A stretch of 64,000 nt of DNA from Pseudomonadota bacterium (GTDB lineage: Bacteria > Pseudomonadota > Alphaproteobacteria > Paracaedibacterales > CAITNM01), in NCBI GenBank assembly GCA_018062345.1, contig JAGOSL010000004.1, forward strand, positions 1-64,000, read 5' to 3'. Shown one piece after another: positions 17,360-28,000 of this stretch. The notes beneath the pieces were generated by a model. That model searched no databases, was not told the DNA's origin, and was given only the letters and a program-made list of their open reading frames with translations. The position numbers and the translations under genes are program-made. Numbering within the stretch: the first letter of the stretch is position 1; each line of letters opens with the position of its first letter.

Positions 17360-19204
17360 TTGCAGAATAATTTTAAAAATTTTGGCATTTTTGCGATAAT
17401 CTTTGCAACTGTTTTTATCGTTGCGCAGATGTTTAGCGGCAGTCAGTCTTCATACCATTCTACGCAAATTCCTTTTTCTGAATTCCTAAATGCTGTAAAG
17501 AGTGAAAAAATTAGCGATGTTACCATTAATGGCAACAACGTGATTATTAAAGCTAAAGATGGAAGCATCTACACAACCTATGCCCCTGATAAAACATCGA
17601 TTGTACCTTTTCTTGCTGACAAAAATGTAACCTTTAGGGCTGTTCCACCTGAGGAAACGCATTGGCTGATCCAGCAACTTTTATCGTGGTTCCCATTCTT
17701 GCTATTCATTGGATTAATGGTATTTTCATTGCGACAAATGCAAGCAGGTGGAAACAAAGCCATGGGTTTTGGCAGATCCAAAGCAAAGCTTATGAACGAA
17801 CAACAAAGTAAAATTACTTTCGCAGATGTTGCTGGAATTGACGAAGCAAAAGCTGAATTGGAAGAAATTGTAGATTACTTAAAGGAACCACAAAAGTTTC
17901 AAAAACTTGGTGGTAAAATTCCTAAAGGTGTTTTGCTTGTTGGACCGCCCGGCACTGGTAAAACGTTGCTAGCAAAGGCCATTGCCGGAGAAGCTGGCGT
18001 TCCTTTCTTTTCAATATCAGGTTCTGATTTTGTGGAAATGTTTGTGGGCGTTGGTGCAAGCCGTGTTCGTGACATGTTCGAGCAAGCTAAGAAGAATTCG
18101 CCCTGCATTGTATTCATTGATGAAATTGATGCAGTAGGGCGCCATCGTGGTGCTGGCCTTGGTGGAGGCAATGATGAACGCGAACAAACATTGAATCAGC
18201 TGCTTGTTGAGATGGATGGCTTTGAGGAAAATCAAAGTGTCATTATTGTAGCTGCGACAAATCGCCCAGATATATTAGATCCGGCTCTGTTAAGGCCTGG
18301 CCGTTTTGACCGCCGTGTTGATGTTGCAAACCCTGATCTTAAAGGGAGAGAACAAATTCTTTTGGTACACATTAAAAAAGTACCCCTTGCTAGTGATATA
18401 GACATTAAAGTTATTGCCCGTGGCACACCTGGATTTTCAGGGGCTGATTTAGCTAATTTGGTGAATGAAGCAGCATTAATGGCCGCGCGCCATAACAAGT
18501 TAGCTGTCGGCATGCATGAGTTTGAACACGCTAAGGATAAAATTTTAATGGGTGCAGAGCGGCGTTCGCTTACTATGACCGAGGATGAGCGCAAATTAAC
18601 CGCGTACCATGAGGGGGGACACGCAATTATCGCACATTACACGCCAGGATCTGACCCTATTCACAAAGCAACGATTATCCCAAGAGGTAGAGCGCTTGGT
18701 GAGGTAAGGTTGCTTCCTGAAGGAGATCGCATATCAGAATCACGCGATGAACTGATTGCGAGATTAAAAGTATTAATGGGCGGACGTATTGCAGAAGAGC
18801 TTATTTTTGGGACTGATAAAGTGACAACTGGTGCCTCGTCTGATATAAAATTTGCTACGGCAATTTCACGTTCAATGATAATGCAGTGCGGCTTAAGTGA
18901 CAAACTTGGCTTTCAGTCTTTTTCTGTAGAAAGTGATCGTGAATTTACTAAGCCATATTCAGGAAAAACTGCTGAATTGATAGACGCAGAAGTGAAAGAA
19001 TTACTTGATAAATGCTATAAAGAAGCAAAAAATCTTCTGAAAAAGCATGTCAAGAAACTGCATCAGCTAGCAGAGGCTTTGCTTGAACATGAGACTTTAT
19101 CAGGTGAAGAGATTAAGTCATTATTAGAAAATGGCGTCATTGATATAATAGCACGCACCAAAAAAGCGAAGATTCGCTCTACGGTACCATCGGTAAATGG
19201 CTAA
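17360..19204 (+). CDS. ftsH: ATP-dependent zinc metalloprotease FtsH
   Basis: FtsH is the membrane-bound AAA+ protease that degrades unassembled membrane proteins and regulators. Two membrane helices (about 8-25 and 103-122) flank a periplasmic domain; then come Walker A GPPGTGKT (about 193), Walker B IVFIDEID, the arginine finger region RPGRFDRR and the zinc site HEGGH (about 417). The x residues are usually EA; glycine instead of alanine keeps the HExxH ligands intact. The start is TTG at 17360 behind GAGGAAG; no ATG is near. Length 614 aa is normal. Its 3' end overlaps dnaG by eight bases, a tight link to the replication-transcription genes. Confidence 0.97.
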   Translation: MQNNFKNFGIFAIIFATVFIVAQMFSGSQSSYHSTQIPFSEFLNAVKSEKISDVTINGNNVIIKAKDGSIYTTYAPDKTSIVPFLADKNVTFRAVPPEETHWLIQQLLSWFPFLLFIGLMVFSLRQMQAGGNKAMGFGRSKAKLMNEQQSKITFADVAGIDEAKAELEEIVDYLKEPQKFQKLGGKIPKGVLLVGPPGTGKTLLAKAIAGEAGVPFFSISGSDFVEMFVGVGASRVRDMFEQAKKNSPCIVFIDEIDAVGRHRGAGLGGGNDEREQTLNQLLVEMDGFEENQSVIIVAATNRPDILDPALLRPGRFDRRVDVANPDLKGREQILLVHIKKVPLASDIDIKVIARGTPGFSGADLANLVNEAALMAARHNKLAVGMHEFEHAKDKILMGAERRSLTMTEDERKLTAYHEGGHAIIAHYTPGSDPIHKATIIPRGRALGEVRLLPEGDRISESRDELIARLKVLMGGRIAEELIFGTDKVTTGASSDIKFATAISRSMIMQCGLSDKLGFQSFSVESDREFTKPYSGKTAELIDAEVKELLDKCYKEAKNLLKKHVKKLHQLAEALLEHETLSGEEIKSLLENGVIDIIARTKKAKIRSTVPSVNG

Positions 19205-20915
19205 CCATGAACTCACACCCTTTCTTGATGAGATCCGAAATCGCTTAAAATTATCGGACCTCATCGCACGCTCAACTAAAGTTTTCAAAAAGGGCAAAAC
19301 TGTTAAGGCGCTATGCCCATTTCACAATGAGAAAACTCCTTCTTTTGGGATTGATGATGCCAGAGGCGTTTATCATTGCTTTGGTTGTGATGCAAGTGGC
19401 GATCATTTTAAATTTGTACAAGAAATACAAAATCTGAATTTTATTGAAAGCGTCAGACAACTGGCTGATGAGCTTGGAATCAAACTGCCTGAGAAGGAAG
19501 CTTCGAAGATTTCCCAGCAAAATGAAGTGATTTATAGTGTGCTTGAAGCTGCATGCGTTTGGTACCAAGAACAATTGCAGCGCTCTACTGGAGAAGGCGC
19601 CCGCACTTATTTAAATAACCGCCAAGTTACCCAGGCAAGCATTGATCAATTCCGCCTGGGTTTTGCACCTAATCAGGGGCTGATTGCTTACCTTAAAGAC
19701 AAAAAATTCAGCCAGGGAGATATAGCTTCAGCGGGACTTTCCTTAAAGGCAGATGATGGGCATTTTTATGACAGATTTCGCAACCGCTTAATATTTCCAA
19801 TAACTAACGCCAGAGGCCAAGTTATTGCCTTTGGTGGGCGTATTCTTGAAAAAGGTGAGCCTAAATATCTGAATTCTCCTGAAACACCAGTTTTTCAAAA
19901 GCGCTATGTATTATATGGTTTACAACAAGCGAGAAGGTATTTACGCAACAAAGCCATTATCGTTGAAGGCTATATGGATGTTATTCGGCTGCACCAAGAA
20001 GGAATTCCTTTTGCTGTTGCTCCGCTTGGCACATCCTTAGGAATTGAGCATTTGCAGCAAATATGGCGCCATGCCCCCTGCCCGATTATTGCCTTTGATG
20101 GCGATTCTGCTGGAGAAAAAGCAGCATTTAGTACAATTGAGAAAAGTCTTCCTTTTTTGAGCGCAACTCAAACGTTGAAATTTTTATTTCTACCTTCAGG
20201 CGAAGACCCTGATTCTTATGTGAAATCTTATGGAAGCACTGCATTTGAAAAATTGCTAAGTACTACCCACCCTATCTACACAATACTTTGGCAAAATGTT
20301 ACGAAAAATTTTTCGCTTGATAATTTAACACCTGAAGAATTTTTGCAAATCAAAGGATTGTTAAAAGAGTACCTTAAAAATGTTGAAAACATAGAACTTC
20401 GCAAGGCATACTTTAGACAATTTGATATTTTACTTAACAGTATTCAAAAGCAAGAGCGCCTACCCTTTCGAAAAAAGCAAATTTCTCTGCCTCAGCAAAA
20501 CAGTATTGCTACTGAAAAAATTTTACTGGTAACTTTGCTCAATCATCCCTATTTATGGGAGGAGATAGGTGAGTTACTTATGGGGGTAAATTTTAAAGAT
20601 CCAGAGATAGAAGCACACCGGCTAAACTTGATTGAATATTTTTCTGGGGACTTCCATAATGAAGACGGTCAAAAAACATTACCCGCAGAGTTAAGCTATT
20701 TGAAAAATTTTACAGATGAACGCTTCTATAGTCGTGTACCCTTTGCAAAAATCGGCTATGATGAAAAAATGGCAAAAAGCGGGTGGTTGGAAATGTATAA
20801 CAAACTGCACAATCAGCAATTTTTGCACAGCGATCAGCAGCAAAGCGCCGAGCATTTAAAAAATGATTTTAGCCTATCAAATTGGGAACGATTGAAAGCA
20901 ATAAAAGAGAGATAA
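19197..20915 (+). CDS. dnaG: DNA primase
   Basis: DnaG makes RNA primers at the replication fork. The N-terminal zinc-binding domain shows [11 protein letters not shown] and [12 protein letters not shown] (about residues 40-65). The RNA polymerase core follows with [19 protein letters not shown], then TOPRIM motifs IIVEGYMDV (catalytic Glu, about 260) and [14 protein letters not shown] (DxD, about 307). The C-terminal helicase-binding domain is divergent. 572 aa is near the usual length. ATG at 19197 lies inside the end of ftsH; rpoD follows after 22 bases, the classic primase-sigma order. Confidence 0.97.
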   Translation: MANHELTPFLDEIRNRLKLSDLIARSTKVFKKGKTVKALCPFHNEKTPSFGIDDARGVYHCFGCDASGDHFKFVQEIQNLNFIESVRQLADELGIKLPEKEASKISQQNEVIYSVLEAACVWYQEQLQRSTGEGARTYLNNRQVTQASIDQFRLGFAPNQGLIAYLKDKKFSQGDIASAGLSLKADDGHFYDRFRNRLIFPITNARGQVIAFGGRILEKGEPKYLNSPETPVFQKRYVLYGLQQARRYLRNKAIIVEGYMDVIRLHQEGIPFAVAPLGTSLGIEHLQQIWRHAPCPIIAFDGDSAGEKAAFSTIEKSLPFLSATQTLKFLFLPSGEDPDSYVKSYGSTAFEKLLSTTHPIYTILWQNVTKNFSLDNLTPEEFLQIKGLLKEYLKNVENIELRKAYFRQFDILLNSIQKQERLPFRKKQISLPQQNSIATEKILLVTLLNHPYLWEEIGELLMGVNFKDPEIEAHRLNLIEYFSGDFHNEDGQKTLPAELSYLKNFTDERFYSRVPFAKIGYDEKMAKSGWLEMYNKLHNQQFLHSDQQQSAEHLKNDFSLSNWERLKAIKER

Positions 20916-20937
20916 AACTAGAAAGAAGTTAGACACA

Positions 20938-22800
20938 ATGGCAAAAGCACTAAAAAAGGATATATCACCAGAGATTGAGCAAGAGGCAGAAATTCCTCTT
21001 ATTGAGCTAGGAAAGACAAATCCAGCACTTCGAAAGCTTATTCATCGTGGAAAAGAGCGTGGGTATATTACTTATGATGAGCTTAATGAAGCTCTACCTC
21101 AATCCCAATTAAGTTCTGAGCAAATTGATGAAGCGATGACTACGCTATCGGACATAGGCATAAGCGTTGTTGACTCAGATGAAGTAGAAGAAGCCCCATT
21201 GTCGGGAGAGCTTCAGCATGATCTTTCAGCTTTTAAATTCGATGAACAAGCTGAAGAGGAAGAGGAAGACGTTGCAGGAAGAACTGACGATCCAGTGCGT
21301 ATGTATCTTCGCGAAATGGGCAACGTGGAGTTGTTATCTCGTGAAGGTGAAATTGCCATAGCTCAACGTATTGAAAGCGGAAAAATCACTCTTATTGGCA
21401 GTTTATGCGAAAGCCCTGTTACTTATAACACAATCAATGATTGGCAAGAAAAACTTGCGAACGCGCAAATGCTTGTGAGAGATATCATTACTTTTGATAG
21501 CAATGCAGCTTATGAAGACACTGTCGAAGATTTTGAAGAAGAAGTAGAAGGCGAAGAACCGGAAGTTAAAGTACCGGAAATCGATGATGCTACTAGAACT
21601 CGCCTTCTAGAACAGCTAAAAAACTTTTTAATCGATCAAGACACTTACATAAAAGCCCTAGAAAAAGCTGGAAAGTCAAAAACACAAGATATTGCAAGCA
21701 TGCGCGAAAAACTTATTATTGCTTTTGAAGATATCCGCATGAACCCCGCTCGTGTCGAAGATTTATTGAATCTTCATGCTGATCTTATTCGACCGGTTAA
21801 TATTGCTGAGCGTGATCTTATTGGATTAGCGGAAACTTCAGGTATTAAACGCGAAGAATACTTGAAGGAGTACAATGGCGCGACCATCAATAAGGAATGG
21901 ATCGCTAAGATTGCAAAAAACACCAAAAAGGGCTGGAAAGATTTTTGTGAGAATCACGCATCAAAAATAGAAGGCCTTGCAAAGTTGATGAGTGGGATAG
22001 AGAAAAATGTTGACCTTCCCTATGCTCGCTTTAAAGAAATTGTAGGCTGTATTCAAAAAGGTGAGCGCGAAACTACACGTGCAAAAAAGGAAATGATAGA
22101 AGCCAATCTACGTTTGGTTATTTCTATTGCAAAAAAATACACCAACCGTGGCCTACAGTTCCTAGATCTTATTCAAGAGGGAAACATTGGCTTGATGAAA
22201 GCGGTTGATAAGTTTGAGTACCGTCGCGGATATAAATTTTCAACCTATGCAACCTGGTGGATTCGCCAAGCAATCACGCGCTCAATTGCTGATCAGGCAA
22301 GAACGATTCGTATTCCAGTACACATGATTGAAACGATCAACAAATTGGTGCGTACTTCACGCCAAATGATGCATGAAATTGGCCGCGAACCAACGCCTGA
22401 AGAGCTTGCAGTAAAGCTGATGATGCCACTTGATAAAGTACGTAAAGTCATGAAAATCGCTAAAGAACCAATTTCTTTGGAAACACCAATTGGTGATGAG
22501 GAAGATTCACACTTAGGTGATTTCATCGAAGATAAAAATGCGATGCAACCTATTGATTCAGCCATTCATGCGAATTTGAAGGAAACGACAACGCGTATTT
22601 TGGCAAGCCTTACACCACGTGAAGAACGCGTTCTTCGCATGCGCTTTGGTATTGGTATGAATAGCGACCACACGTTGGAAGAAGTTGGTCAGCAGTTTGC
22701 AGTAACACGCGAGCGTATTCGCCAAATTGAGGCAAAGGCATTGCGTAAATTAAAGCACCCTAGTCGTTCACGCAAATTGCGCAGTTTCTTGGACACGTAA
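20938..22800 (+). CDS. rpoD: RNA polymerase sigma factor RpoD (sigma-70)
   Basis: The primary sigma factor directs RNA polymerase to housekeeping promoters. At 620 aa it has region 1.1 (residues about 20-80), 1.2 ([20 protein letters not shown]), an acidic non-conserved insert ([18 protein letters not shown]), region 2 with [20 protein letters not shown] and the -10-binding [18 protein letters not shown], region 3, and region 4.2 with the helix-turn-helix [32 protein letters not shown]-like boxes ahead of cspA and groES fit this factor. ATG at 20938. Confidence 0.98.
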   Translation: MAKALKKDISPEIEQEAEIPLIELGKTNPALRKLIHRGKERGYITYDELNEALPQSQLSSEQIDEAMTTLSDIGISVVDSDEVEEAPLSGELQHDLSAFKFDEQAEEEEEDVAGRTDDPVRMYLREMGNVELLSREGEIAIAQRIESGKITLIGSLCESPVTYNTINDWQEKLANAQMLVRDIITFDSNAAYEDTVEDFEEEVEGEEPEVKVPEIDDATRTRLLEQLKNFLIDQDTYIKALEKAGKSKTQDIASMREKLIIAFEDIRMNPARVEDLLNLHADLIRPVNIAERDLIGLAETSGIKREEYLKEYNGATINKEWIAKIAKNTKKGWKDFCENHASKIEGLAKLMSGIEKNVDLPYARFKEIVGCIQKGERETTRAKKEMIEANLRLVISIAKKYTNRGLQFLDLIQEGNIGLMKAVDKFEYRRGYKFSTYATWWIRQAITRSIADQARTIRIPVHMIETINKLVRTSRQMMHEIGREPTPEELAVKLMMPLDKVRKVMKIAKEPISLETPIGDEEDSHLGDFIEDKNAMQPIDSAIHANLKETTTRILASLTPREERVLRMRFGIGMNSDHTLEEVGQQFAVTRERIRQIEAKALRKLKHPSRSRKLRSFLDT

Positions 22801-22813
22801 AAATAAAGCTTGA

Positions 22814-22835
22814 GTCCCGGCCTGCGCGCCGGGAC
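22814..22835 (+). terminator. GC-rich hairpin after rpoD
   Basis: GTCCCGGC (22814-22821) and GCCGGGAC (22828-22835) pair perfectly over 8 bp with a six-base loop, 13 bases past the rpoD stop. The T-run expected of an intrinsic terminator is missing (GCTCTCTGCCC follows), so it may instead be an mRNA 3'-end stabilising structure. It lies between convergent rpoD and yjdM. Confidence 0.5.
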
Positions 22836-22880
22836 GCTCTCTGCCCTGTTGCGCATGCATCTAAATTAATATATTTGAAT

Positions 22881-23216
22881 TTAAGCTTTTTTCAAAAAGC
22901 AAGCTTTCAGCATGAATTGGCCCATGTCAGTTTTACAATCCACTTCATGGTCACCATCGACCAGCCGAATACTCTTAACTTTCGTACCCATTTTAAGGGT
23001 AATAGATGAACCTTTAACCTTAAGATCTTTAATAAGCACAACAGCATCACCATCAGCTAAAATATTGCCGTTAAAATCTTTGATGACTTTTTCATCATTA
23101 ATCTCAGCAGCTTGCTGTATGAGCCATTCATGACCACAATCAATGCAAACAAAATTATCACGATCGCGGTAGGTGTTTTCATTACCACATTGAGAACATA
23201 CTGGAGTGGTTGTCAT
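22881..23216 (-). CDS. yjdM: YjdM/PhnA-family zinc-ribbon protein
   Basis: A 111-aa cytosolic protein with an N-terminal zinc ribbon (CSQCGNENTY and CIDCGHEW, CxxC-x15-CxxC, residues 8-30) and the C-terminal PhnA domain (VIKDFNGNILADGDAVVLIK, LKVKGSS, GTKVKSIRLVDGDHEVDCK). The family was named PhnA from linkage to phosphonate genes but has no proven role in phosphonate use; no phn genes are here. A strong AGGAG precedes ATG at 23216. Its transcript is separated from rpsU by a bidirectional terminator. Confidence 0.9.
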   Translation of the reverse strand: MTTTPVCSQCGNENTYRDRDNFVCIDCGHEWLIQQAAEINDEKVIKDFNGNILADGDAVVLIKDLKVKGSSITLKMGTKVKSIRLVDGDHEVDCKTDMGQFMLKACFLKKA

Positions 23217-23234
23217 TATTTCTCCTAATAAAAA

Positions 23235-23256
23235 AGAGAGGGTAAAAACCCTCTCT
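23235..23256 (-). terminator. Intrinsic terminator downstream of rpsU
   Basis: Stem AGAGAGGG (23235-23242) / CCCTCTCT (23249-23256) with a TAAAAA loop. On the minus strand it is followed by TTTTTTATTAGG, a good U-tract; on the plus strand by CAAATTTTTTT, so it may work in both directions. It lies between rpsU and yjdM and overlaps the yjdM leader. Confidence 0.8.
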
Positions 23257-23281
23257 CAAATTTTTTTAGATTCGCAAGTGC

Positions 23282-23485
23282 TTAATAGCCATCACGGTCC
23301 ATACGCTTTCGCATTAATTTACGATAACGACGCATTGCTTCAGATTGTTCGCGTACACGACGCTCTGAAGGTTTTTCAAAATGTCGACGCATTTTCATTT
23401 CACGATAAACGCCTTCGCGTTGCATCTTCTTTTTTAATGCCCTAAGCGCTTGTTCGATATTATTATCGCGGACTTGGACTTCCAT
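23282..23485 (-). CDS. rpsU: 30S ribosomal protein S21
   Basis: The 67-aa protein has the S21 pattern [23 protein letters not shown] with the basic body [20 protein letters not shown] and an arginine-rich tail. S21 sits on the 30S platform near the anti-Shine-Dalgarno helix. ATG at 23485 follows an AGGTG-type ribosome site. Here it is not coupled to dnaG/rpoD as in enterobacteria, but lies just downstream of rpoD in the opposite orientation, next to cspA. Confidence 0.96.
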   Translation of the reverse strand: MEVQVRDNNIEQALRALKKKMQREGVYREMKMRRHFEKPSERRVREQSEAMRRYRKLMRKRMDRDGY

Positions 23486-23545
23486 GGAGTAATCACCTGC
23501 CTTTCGAACTTACATTATTATCATGAAGCAGAGAAAAACTCAACT

Positions 23546-23575
23546 ATAAAAAAAGCTGCCCCGTAAAGGGCAGCT
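23546..23575 (-). terminator. Intrinsic terminator of cspA
   Basis: On the minus strand AGCTGCCC-tttacg-GGGCAGCT is followed by TTTTTTT (plus-strand stem arms 23554-23561 and 23568-23575). It lies 27 bases after the cspA stop, so the gene is monocistronic. Confidence 0.85.
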
Positions 23576-23602
23576 AATCGTCTGAACTAAACTACGAATA
23601 GT

Positions 23603-23806
23603 TTATAGAGGCTTTATGTTAACTGCTGAAGTCTTGCCTTTGTTTGTAGCAAGTTCATAACTAACTTTTTGTCCTTCGTTCAATGTCGCGAGGCCAGCAC
23701 GCTCTAATGCACTGATATGTACGAACACATCATTTCCACCATCATCTGGTTGAATAAATCCAAAACCTTTGGTTGCATTGAACCACTTAACTGTACCACT
23801 TGCCAT
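23603..23806 (-). CDS. cspA: Cold-shock domain protein (CspA family)
   Basis: A 67-aa single cold-shock domain: [21 protein letters not shown] carries RNP1 (KGFGFI), [10 protein letters not shown] carries RNP2 (VFVHI). These proteins bind single-stranded nucleic acid and melt mRNA structure. AAGGAG precedes ATG at 23806. Promoter boxes lie 210-237 bases upstream, leaving a leader of about 200 nt with a nested hairpin at 23865-23900, as in thermoregulated cspA mRNAs. A terminator follows, so it is transcribed alone. Confidence 0.95.
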   Translation of the reverse strand: MASGTVKWFNATKGFGFIQPDDGGNDVFVHISALERAGLATLNEGQKVSYELATNKGKTSAVNIKPL

Positions 23807-23864
23807 TATTTTCTCCTTAATATTTGTTTTACCGATCCCATTTCAATAATTAAAATAGGACTTT

Positions 23865-23900
23865 AAGAGTTTCACCTAGCCTTTTGGCTAAATTACTCTT
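23865..23900 (-). promoter_or_regulatory. Nested hairpin in the cspA leader
   Basis: On the minus strand the segment folds as AAGAGT...ACTCTT outer arms (23865-23870 and 23895-23900) around an inner TAGCC/GGCTA stem. It is in the untranslated leader about 60-95 bases ahead of the cspA start. Long cspA leaders in other bacteria fold differently in the cold to expose the ribosome site; that role here is inferred. Confidence 0.45.
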
Positions 23901-24015
23901 TCGCAACATGGTCTGGATATCTATAGAATATTGATTGTTTGGAATACGCGCAAAAAATGTTCGGAGTGATTATGGCAGACGTGAGTTTCTTAAGAGTAGT
24001 GTAAACCTTACATGA

Positions 24016-24043
24016 ATTGTACACCAATTTCACGAGCTGTCAA
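24016..24043 (-). promoter_or_regulatory. Sigma-70 promoter of cspA
   Basis: On the minus strand TTGACA (24043-24038), a 16-base spacer and TACAAT (24021-24016). It is the best promoter match in this region, points at cspA and implies transcription start near 24009, giving a leader of about 200 nt. Confidence 0.7.
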
Positions 24044-24086
24044 TGTTATATATTTTTGTATGTATTGGCCCGGTCTCAATAGAATT

Positions 24087-24797
24087 TTAACTATTTGTAG
24101 AATTATTCAAAAAGAAAGGGAAATTTGCGTTTCTAAGAATAGAATGGTTACCGCAAATATAGAGCATTTTGCAGTTGCGCAGCGTAAAATCGACAAGCTG
24201 TTTGGGAGGAGACTTTAATTTTTCTGGATTCCACATTCCAAACTTTTCAAAAGGAAACCCATCATTCCAATACCCCAAATTTATGCACAACTGGTCATGG
24301 CTGATCTGTGCTGCTTGTAAAAAATCCATCGTTTTTTCTATATCATAAACGCACTGTGTCACTACAAAATCGGGATTTTCTTTAAGTTTCTGTTGAAGGC
24401 TTTTCATCTCTTGATCAAGAGTTCGCTCGGTAGGCGTAGGATTTACAACAACTCCAACTTTATAAAAAAATTTTTTGGCAAGCGAGATTACTTGCCATGG
24501 TTGAAGGCCAGTATTGTTTTGTTTATATTTGTCTCCAAAAATAAGCAGTGCATAATGATTTTTCCCAAAGAATTTAGTCTGCGTTTCAAAAGAGTTTTCA
24601 AGTATATCAAAATTTTCATAATCTCTTGTCCTGATATGAAGCATGCATTGCGATTCAAAACGATTACTGGGGAGCTTTCGAAGATTTATACCAAGCTTTG
24701 GGATATGAGGGTAGCTTGGGATCACTTGAAACTCAGGAGCTTCTTTCCAGCCCCTTATTAAAGTTTTGGCAGACAAAGTTTCTCTAAATAAAATCAT
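24087..24797 (-). CDS. Divergent methylenetetrahydrofolate reductase-like protein
   Basis: I place this in the MTHFR (MetF) TIM-barrel superfamily on weak motifs: CMLHIRTRDYENFDI resembles the HxTCRDRN strand, YALLIFGDKY the LALTGD segment, KVGVVVNPTPTERTLDQEM the IGVAxNP strand, and PDFVVTQCVYDIEKTMDFL the GADFxxTQxxFD strand. An N-terminal segment with the EFFPP motif is not seen. MetF reduces methylene-THF to methyl-THF with FAD. ATG at 24797 is taken as start; the longer frame from 24887 would begin inside the groEL terminator. Either form (236 or 266 aa) is shorter than typical MetF. It may be a paralogue or a decayed copy. Confidence 0.5.
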   Translation of the reverse strand: MILFRETLSAKTLIRGWKEAPEFQVIPSYPHIPKLGINLRKLPSNRFESQCMLHIRTRDYENFDILENSFETQTKFFGKNHYALLIFGDKYKQNNTGLQPWQVISLAKKFFYKVGVVVNPTPTERTLDQEMKSLQQKLKENPDFVVTQCVYDIEKTMDFLQAAQISHDQLCINLGYWNDGFPFEKFGMWNPEKLKSPPKQLVDFTLRNCKMLYICGNHSILRNANFPFFLNNSTNS

Positions 24798-24869
24798 TCG
24801 CGCACCAATAGTGACCAGAAAGGCTAATGAAACTCCACTGGGCAAGCCTCGTGGTTTTACGGTAGCCCT

Positions 24870-24903
24870 ATAAAAAAACAGGCCCATAAAAAAGGACCTG
24901 TTT
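24870..24903 (-). terminator. Intrinsic terminator of groESL
   Basis: Minus strand AACAGGTCC-tttttta-GGGCCTGTT forms a 9-bp stem with one G-U pair and runs into TTTTTTAT. It begins about 25 bases after the groEL stop codon and would end the groES-groEL transcript. Confidence 0.8.
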
Positions 24904-24928
24904 AATTTTTTAACGATAAATGGTTGGA

Positions 24929-26593
<1,665 letters not shown>

Positions 26594-26620
26594 TTAAAAA
26601 TTCTAAATTGTTTCTAATGC

Positions 26621-26917
26621 TTAGGCAGCTTTTTCGATAATGCCCATGATGTCAGATTCTTTCATCACGAGGTAATCTTGCCCATCAATTTTAATCTCTG
26701 TTCCAGACCACTTACCAAATAAAACTCTGTCTCCAGATTTCACATCTAAAGCAACAACAGCACCTTGCTCATTGCGTGCGCCGGAACCTACAGCAACAAC
26801 TTCACCTTCCATAGGCTTTTCTTTTGCTGTGTCTGGAATAATGATCCCTCCAGGCGTTTTTGCTTCTAATTCAATGCGTTTGACCACTACTCGGTCATGC
26901 AAAGGGCGAAATTTCAT
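26621..26917 (-). CDS. groES: 10-kDa co-chaperonin GroES
   Basis: GroES caps the GroEL cavity. The 98-aa protein has [22 protein letters not shown] with the mobile loop [13 protein letters not shown] (about 23-35), then [11 protein letters not shown] and [35 protein letters not shown] precedes ATG at 26917. It is first in the groESL operon and lies 49 bases from the CIRCE operator. Confidence 0.99.
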   Translation of the reverse strand: MKFRPLHDRVVVKRIELEAKTPGGIIIPDTAKEKPMEGEVVAVGSGARNEQGAVVALDVKSGDRVLFGKWSGTEIKIDGQDYLVMKESDIMGIIEKAA

Positions 26918-26965
26918 ATGCTTTCTCCTTAATTTTTATTGGTTTTCAAACTTAAGATTAAGTTG

Positions 26966-26992
26966 TTAGCACTCAATCTATATGAGTGCTAA
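26966..26992 (-). promoter_or_regulatory. CIRCE operator (HrcA site) of groESL
   Basis: TTAGCACTC (26966-26974), nine-base spacer, GAGTGCTAA (26984-26992): a perfect match to the CIRCE inverted repeat. HrcA repressor with GroEL as co-factor normally binds it, so groESL is probably heat-induced by derepression. hrcA is not in the window. Confidence 0.95.
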
Positions 26993-27018
26993 TTTAGCAA
27001 AAAAACCAATTCTGTCAA
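26991..27018 (-). promoter_or_regulatory. Sigma-70 promoter of groESL
   Basis: Minus strand TTGACA (27018-27013), a 16-base spacer and TAAATT (26996-26991). The -10 touches the CIRCE repeat by two bases, so HrcA binding would cover the transcription start. Confidence 0.7.
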
Positions 27019-27113
27019 GGAAAAATTTGCTATTAGCAGCTTACATGCACATTGCAAAAATTTACCTATCATTTTATATAGGTATAAGCAGCAGAATGTA
27101 GAGCAAAAGTTTC

Positions 27114-27764
27114 ATGAAAAAGCTAACACGTCATCAGCTTTTGCCACTTTATATCTCTAAAAATATTAAACTACTACCACTAATTATAGCTGCCTTTCTT
27201 TTGGGACTTGGAACACAACTGATCTTATACCCGGATAAACGCACGCCCCCCCAAACTTCTATTCAAGCGAAAGATTTTAACTGTAGAGCCTGCTTTACGC
27301 CAGGCCAAGCTTGCCTACCTATGATTATTCGCGAAATTGATCTGGCCAAGAAATCTATCCAAATGCAAGCATATAGCCTTACTTCCAAACCTATTGCCGA
27401 GGCTCTTACGCGTGCAAAAATGAGAGGAGTTAACATTACGGTGCTCGCTGATAAGAGTCAGAAACACGAGCGTTATACCCAAATCAATAATCTAAAAAAA
27501 GCAGGACTTTTAGTTTATATTGATGAAAAACCAGCAATTGCCCATAATAAAATCATTATTATTGATGAGGAAACTATTGTAGGTGGATCTTATAATTTTA
27601 GTAATAGCGCCGAAAAACGTAATGCTGAAAACGTTACAATTATTAAAAACAAGGAATTTGCAGCACTTTACGCAGCCAATTTTAAAAAACGTTTAGCAGC
27701 GTCGACCATATATACGTCTTCTGCAGCCAGAACAAACAAAAAGAGAACGCGGACTACGCGTTAA
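27114..27764 (+). CDS. Phospholipase D-family nuclease/hydrolase with one HKD motif
   Basis: A 216-aa protein with an N-terminal membrane anchor or signal (about 18-38, LLPLIIAAFLLGLGTQLIL) and one PLD domain: CFTPGQACLPMIIREIDLAK, IQMQAYSLTSKPIAEAL, RGVNITVLADKSQ and the catalytic HNKIIIIDEETIVGGSYNFS (HxKxxxxD near 144-151). Single-HKD enzymes of this size act as dimers; relatives are Nuc endonuclease and the PLD of rickettsiae. Substrate (nucleic acid or phospholipid) cannot be decided. The tail is very basic (NKKRTRTTR). It stands just upstream of the groES promoter, facing away. Confidence 0.85.
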   Translation: MKKLTRHQLLPLYISKNIKLLPLIIAAFLLGLGTQLILYPDKRTPPQTSIQAKDFNCRACFTPGQACLPMIIREIDLAKKSIQMQAYSLTSKPIAEALTRAKMRGVNITVLADKSQKHERYTQINNLKKAGLLVYIDEKPAIAHNKIIIIDEETIVGGSYNFSNSAEKRNAENVTIIKNKEFAALYAANFKKRLAASTIYTSSAARTNKKRTRTTR

Positions 27765-28000
27765 AGCTATTTACCACATATAAAAATCAGATAAAGACAT
27801 GATACAACAATTTTCAAGACCTACGCATTCAGCAGCTATGGTAACTTTTCAACGATTGCAAATAAGCCGTAATTTTGGCATACATTTTAGAATAACTTAA
27901 GAATCCCCAAAGGTAATTCAGGTAAGAATATTATTACTGTTAAAGAGTTTTTAACTTTTTAACGGTTAAAATTAAGTCTGGAAAAATTAAAATAAATTTT

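Noticed and set aside
24012-24218. 68-aa plus-strand frame over the cspA promoter and MTHFR-like gene
   Set aside because: It runs antisense to the promoter and a better-supported gene and shows no protein features.
27765-28000. Small frame MIQQFSRP... of 33 codons
   Set aside because: Low-complexity-free but no ribosome site, no signal and no neighbours in support; nothing else seen in this 236-base AT-rich gap.
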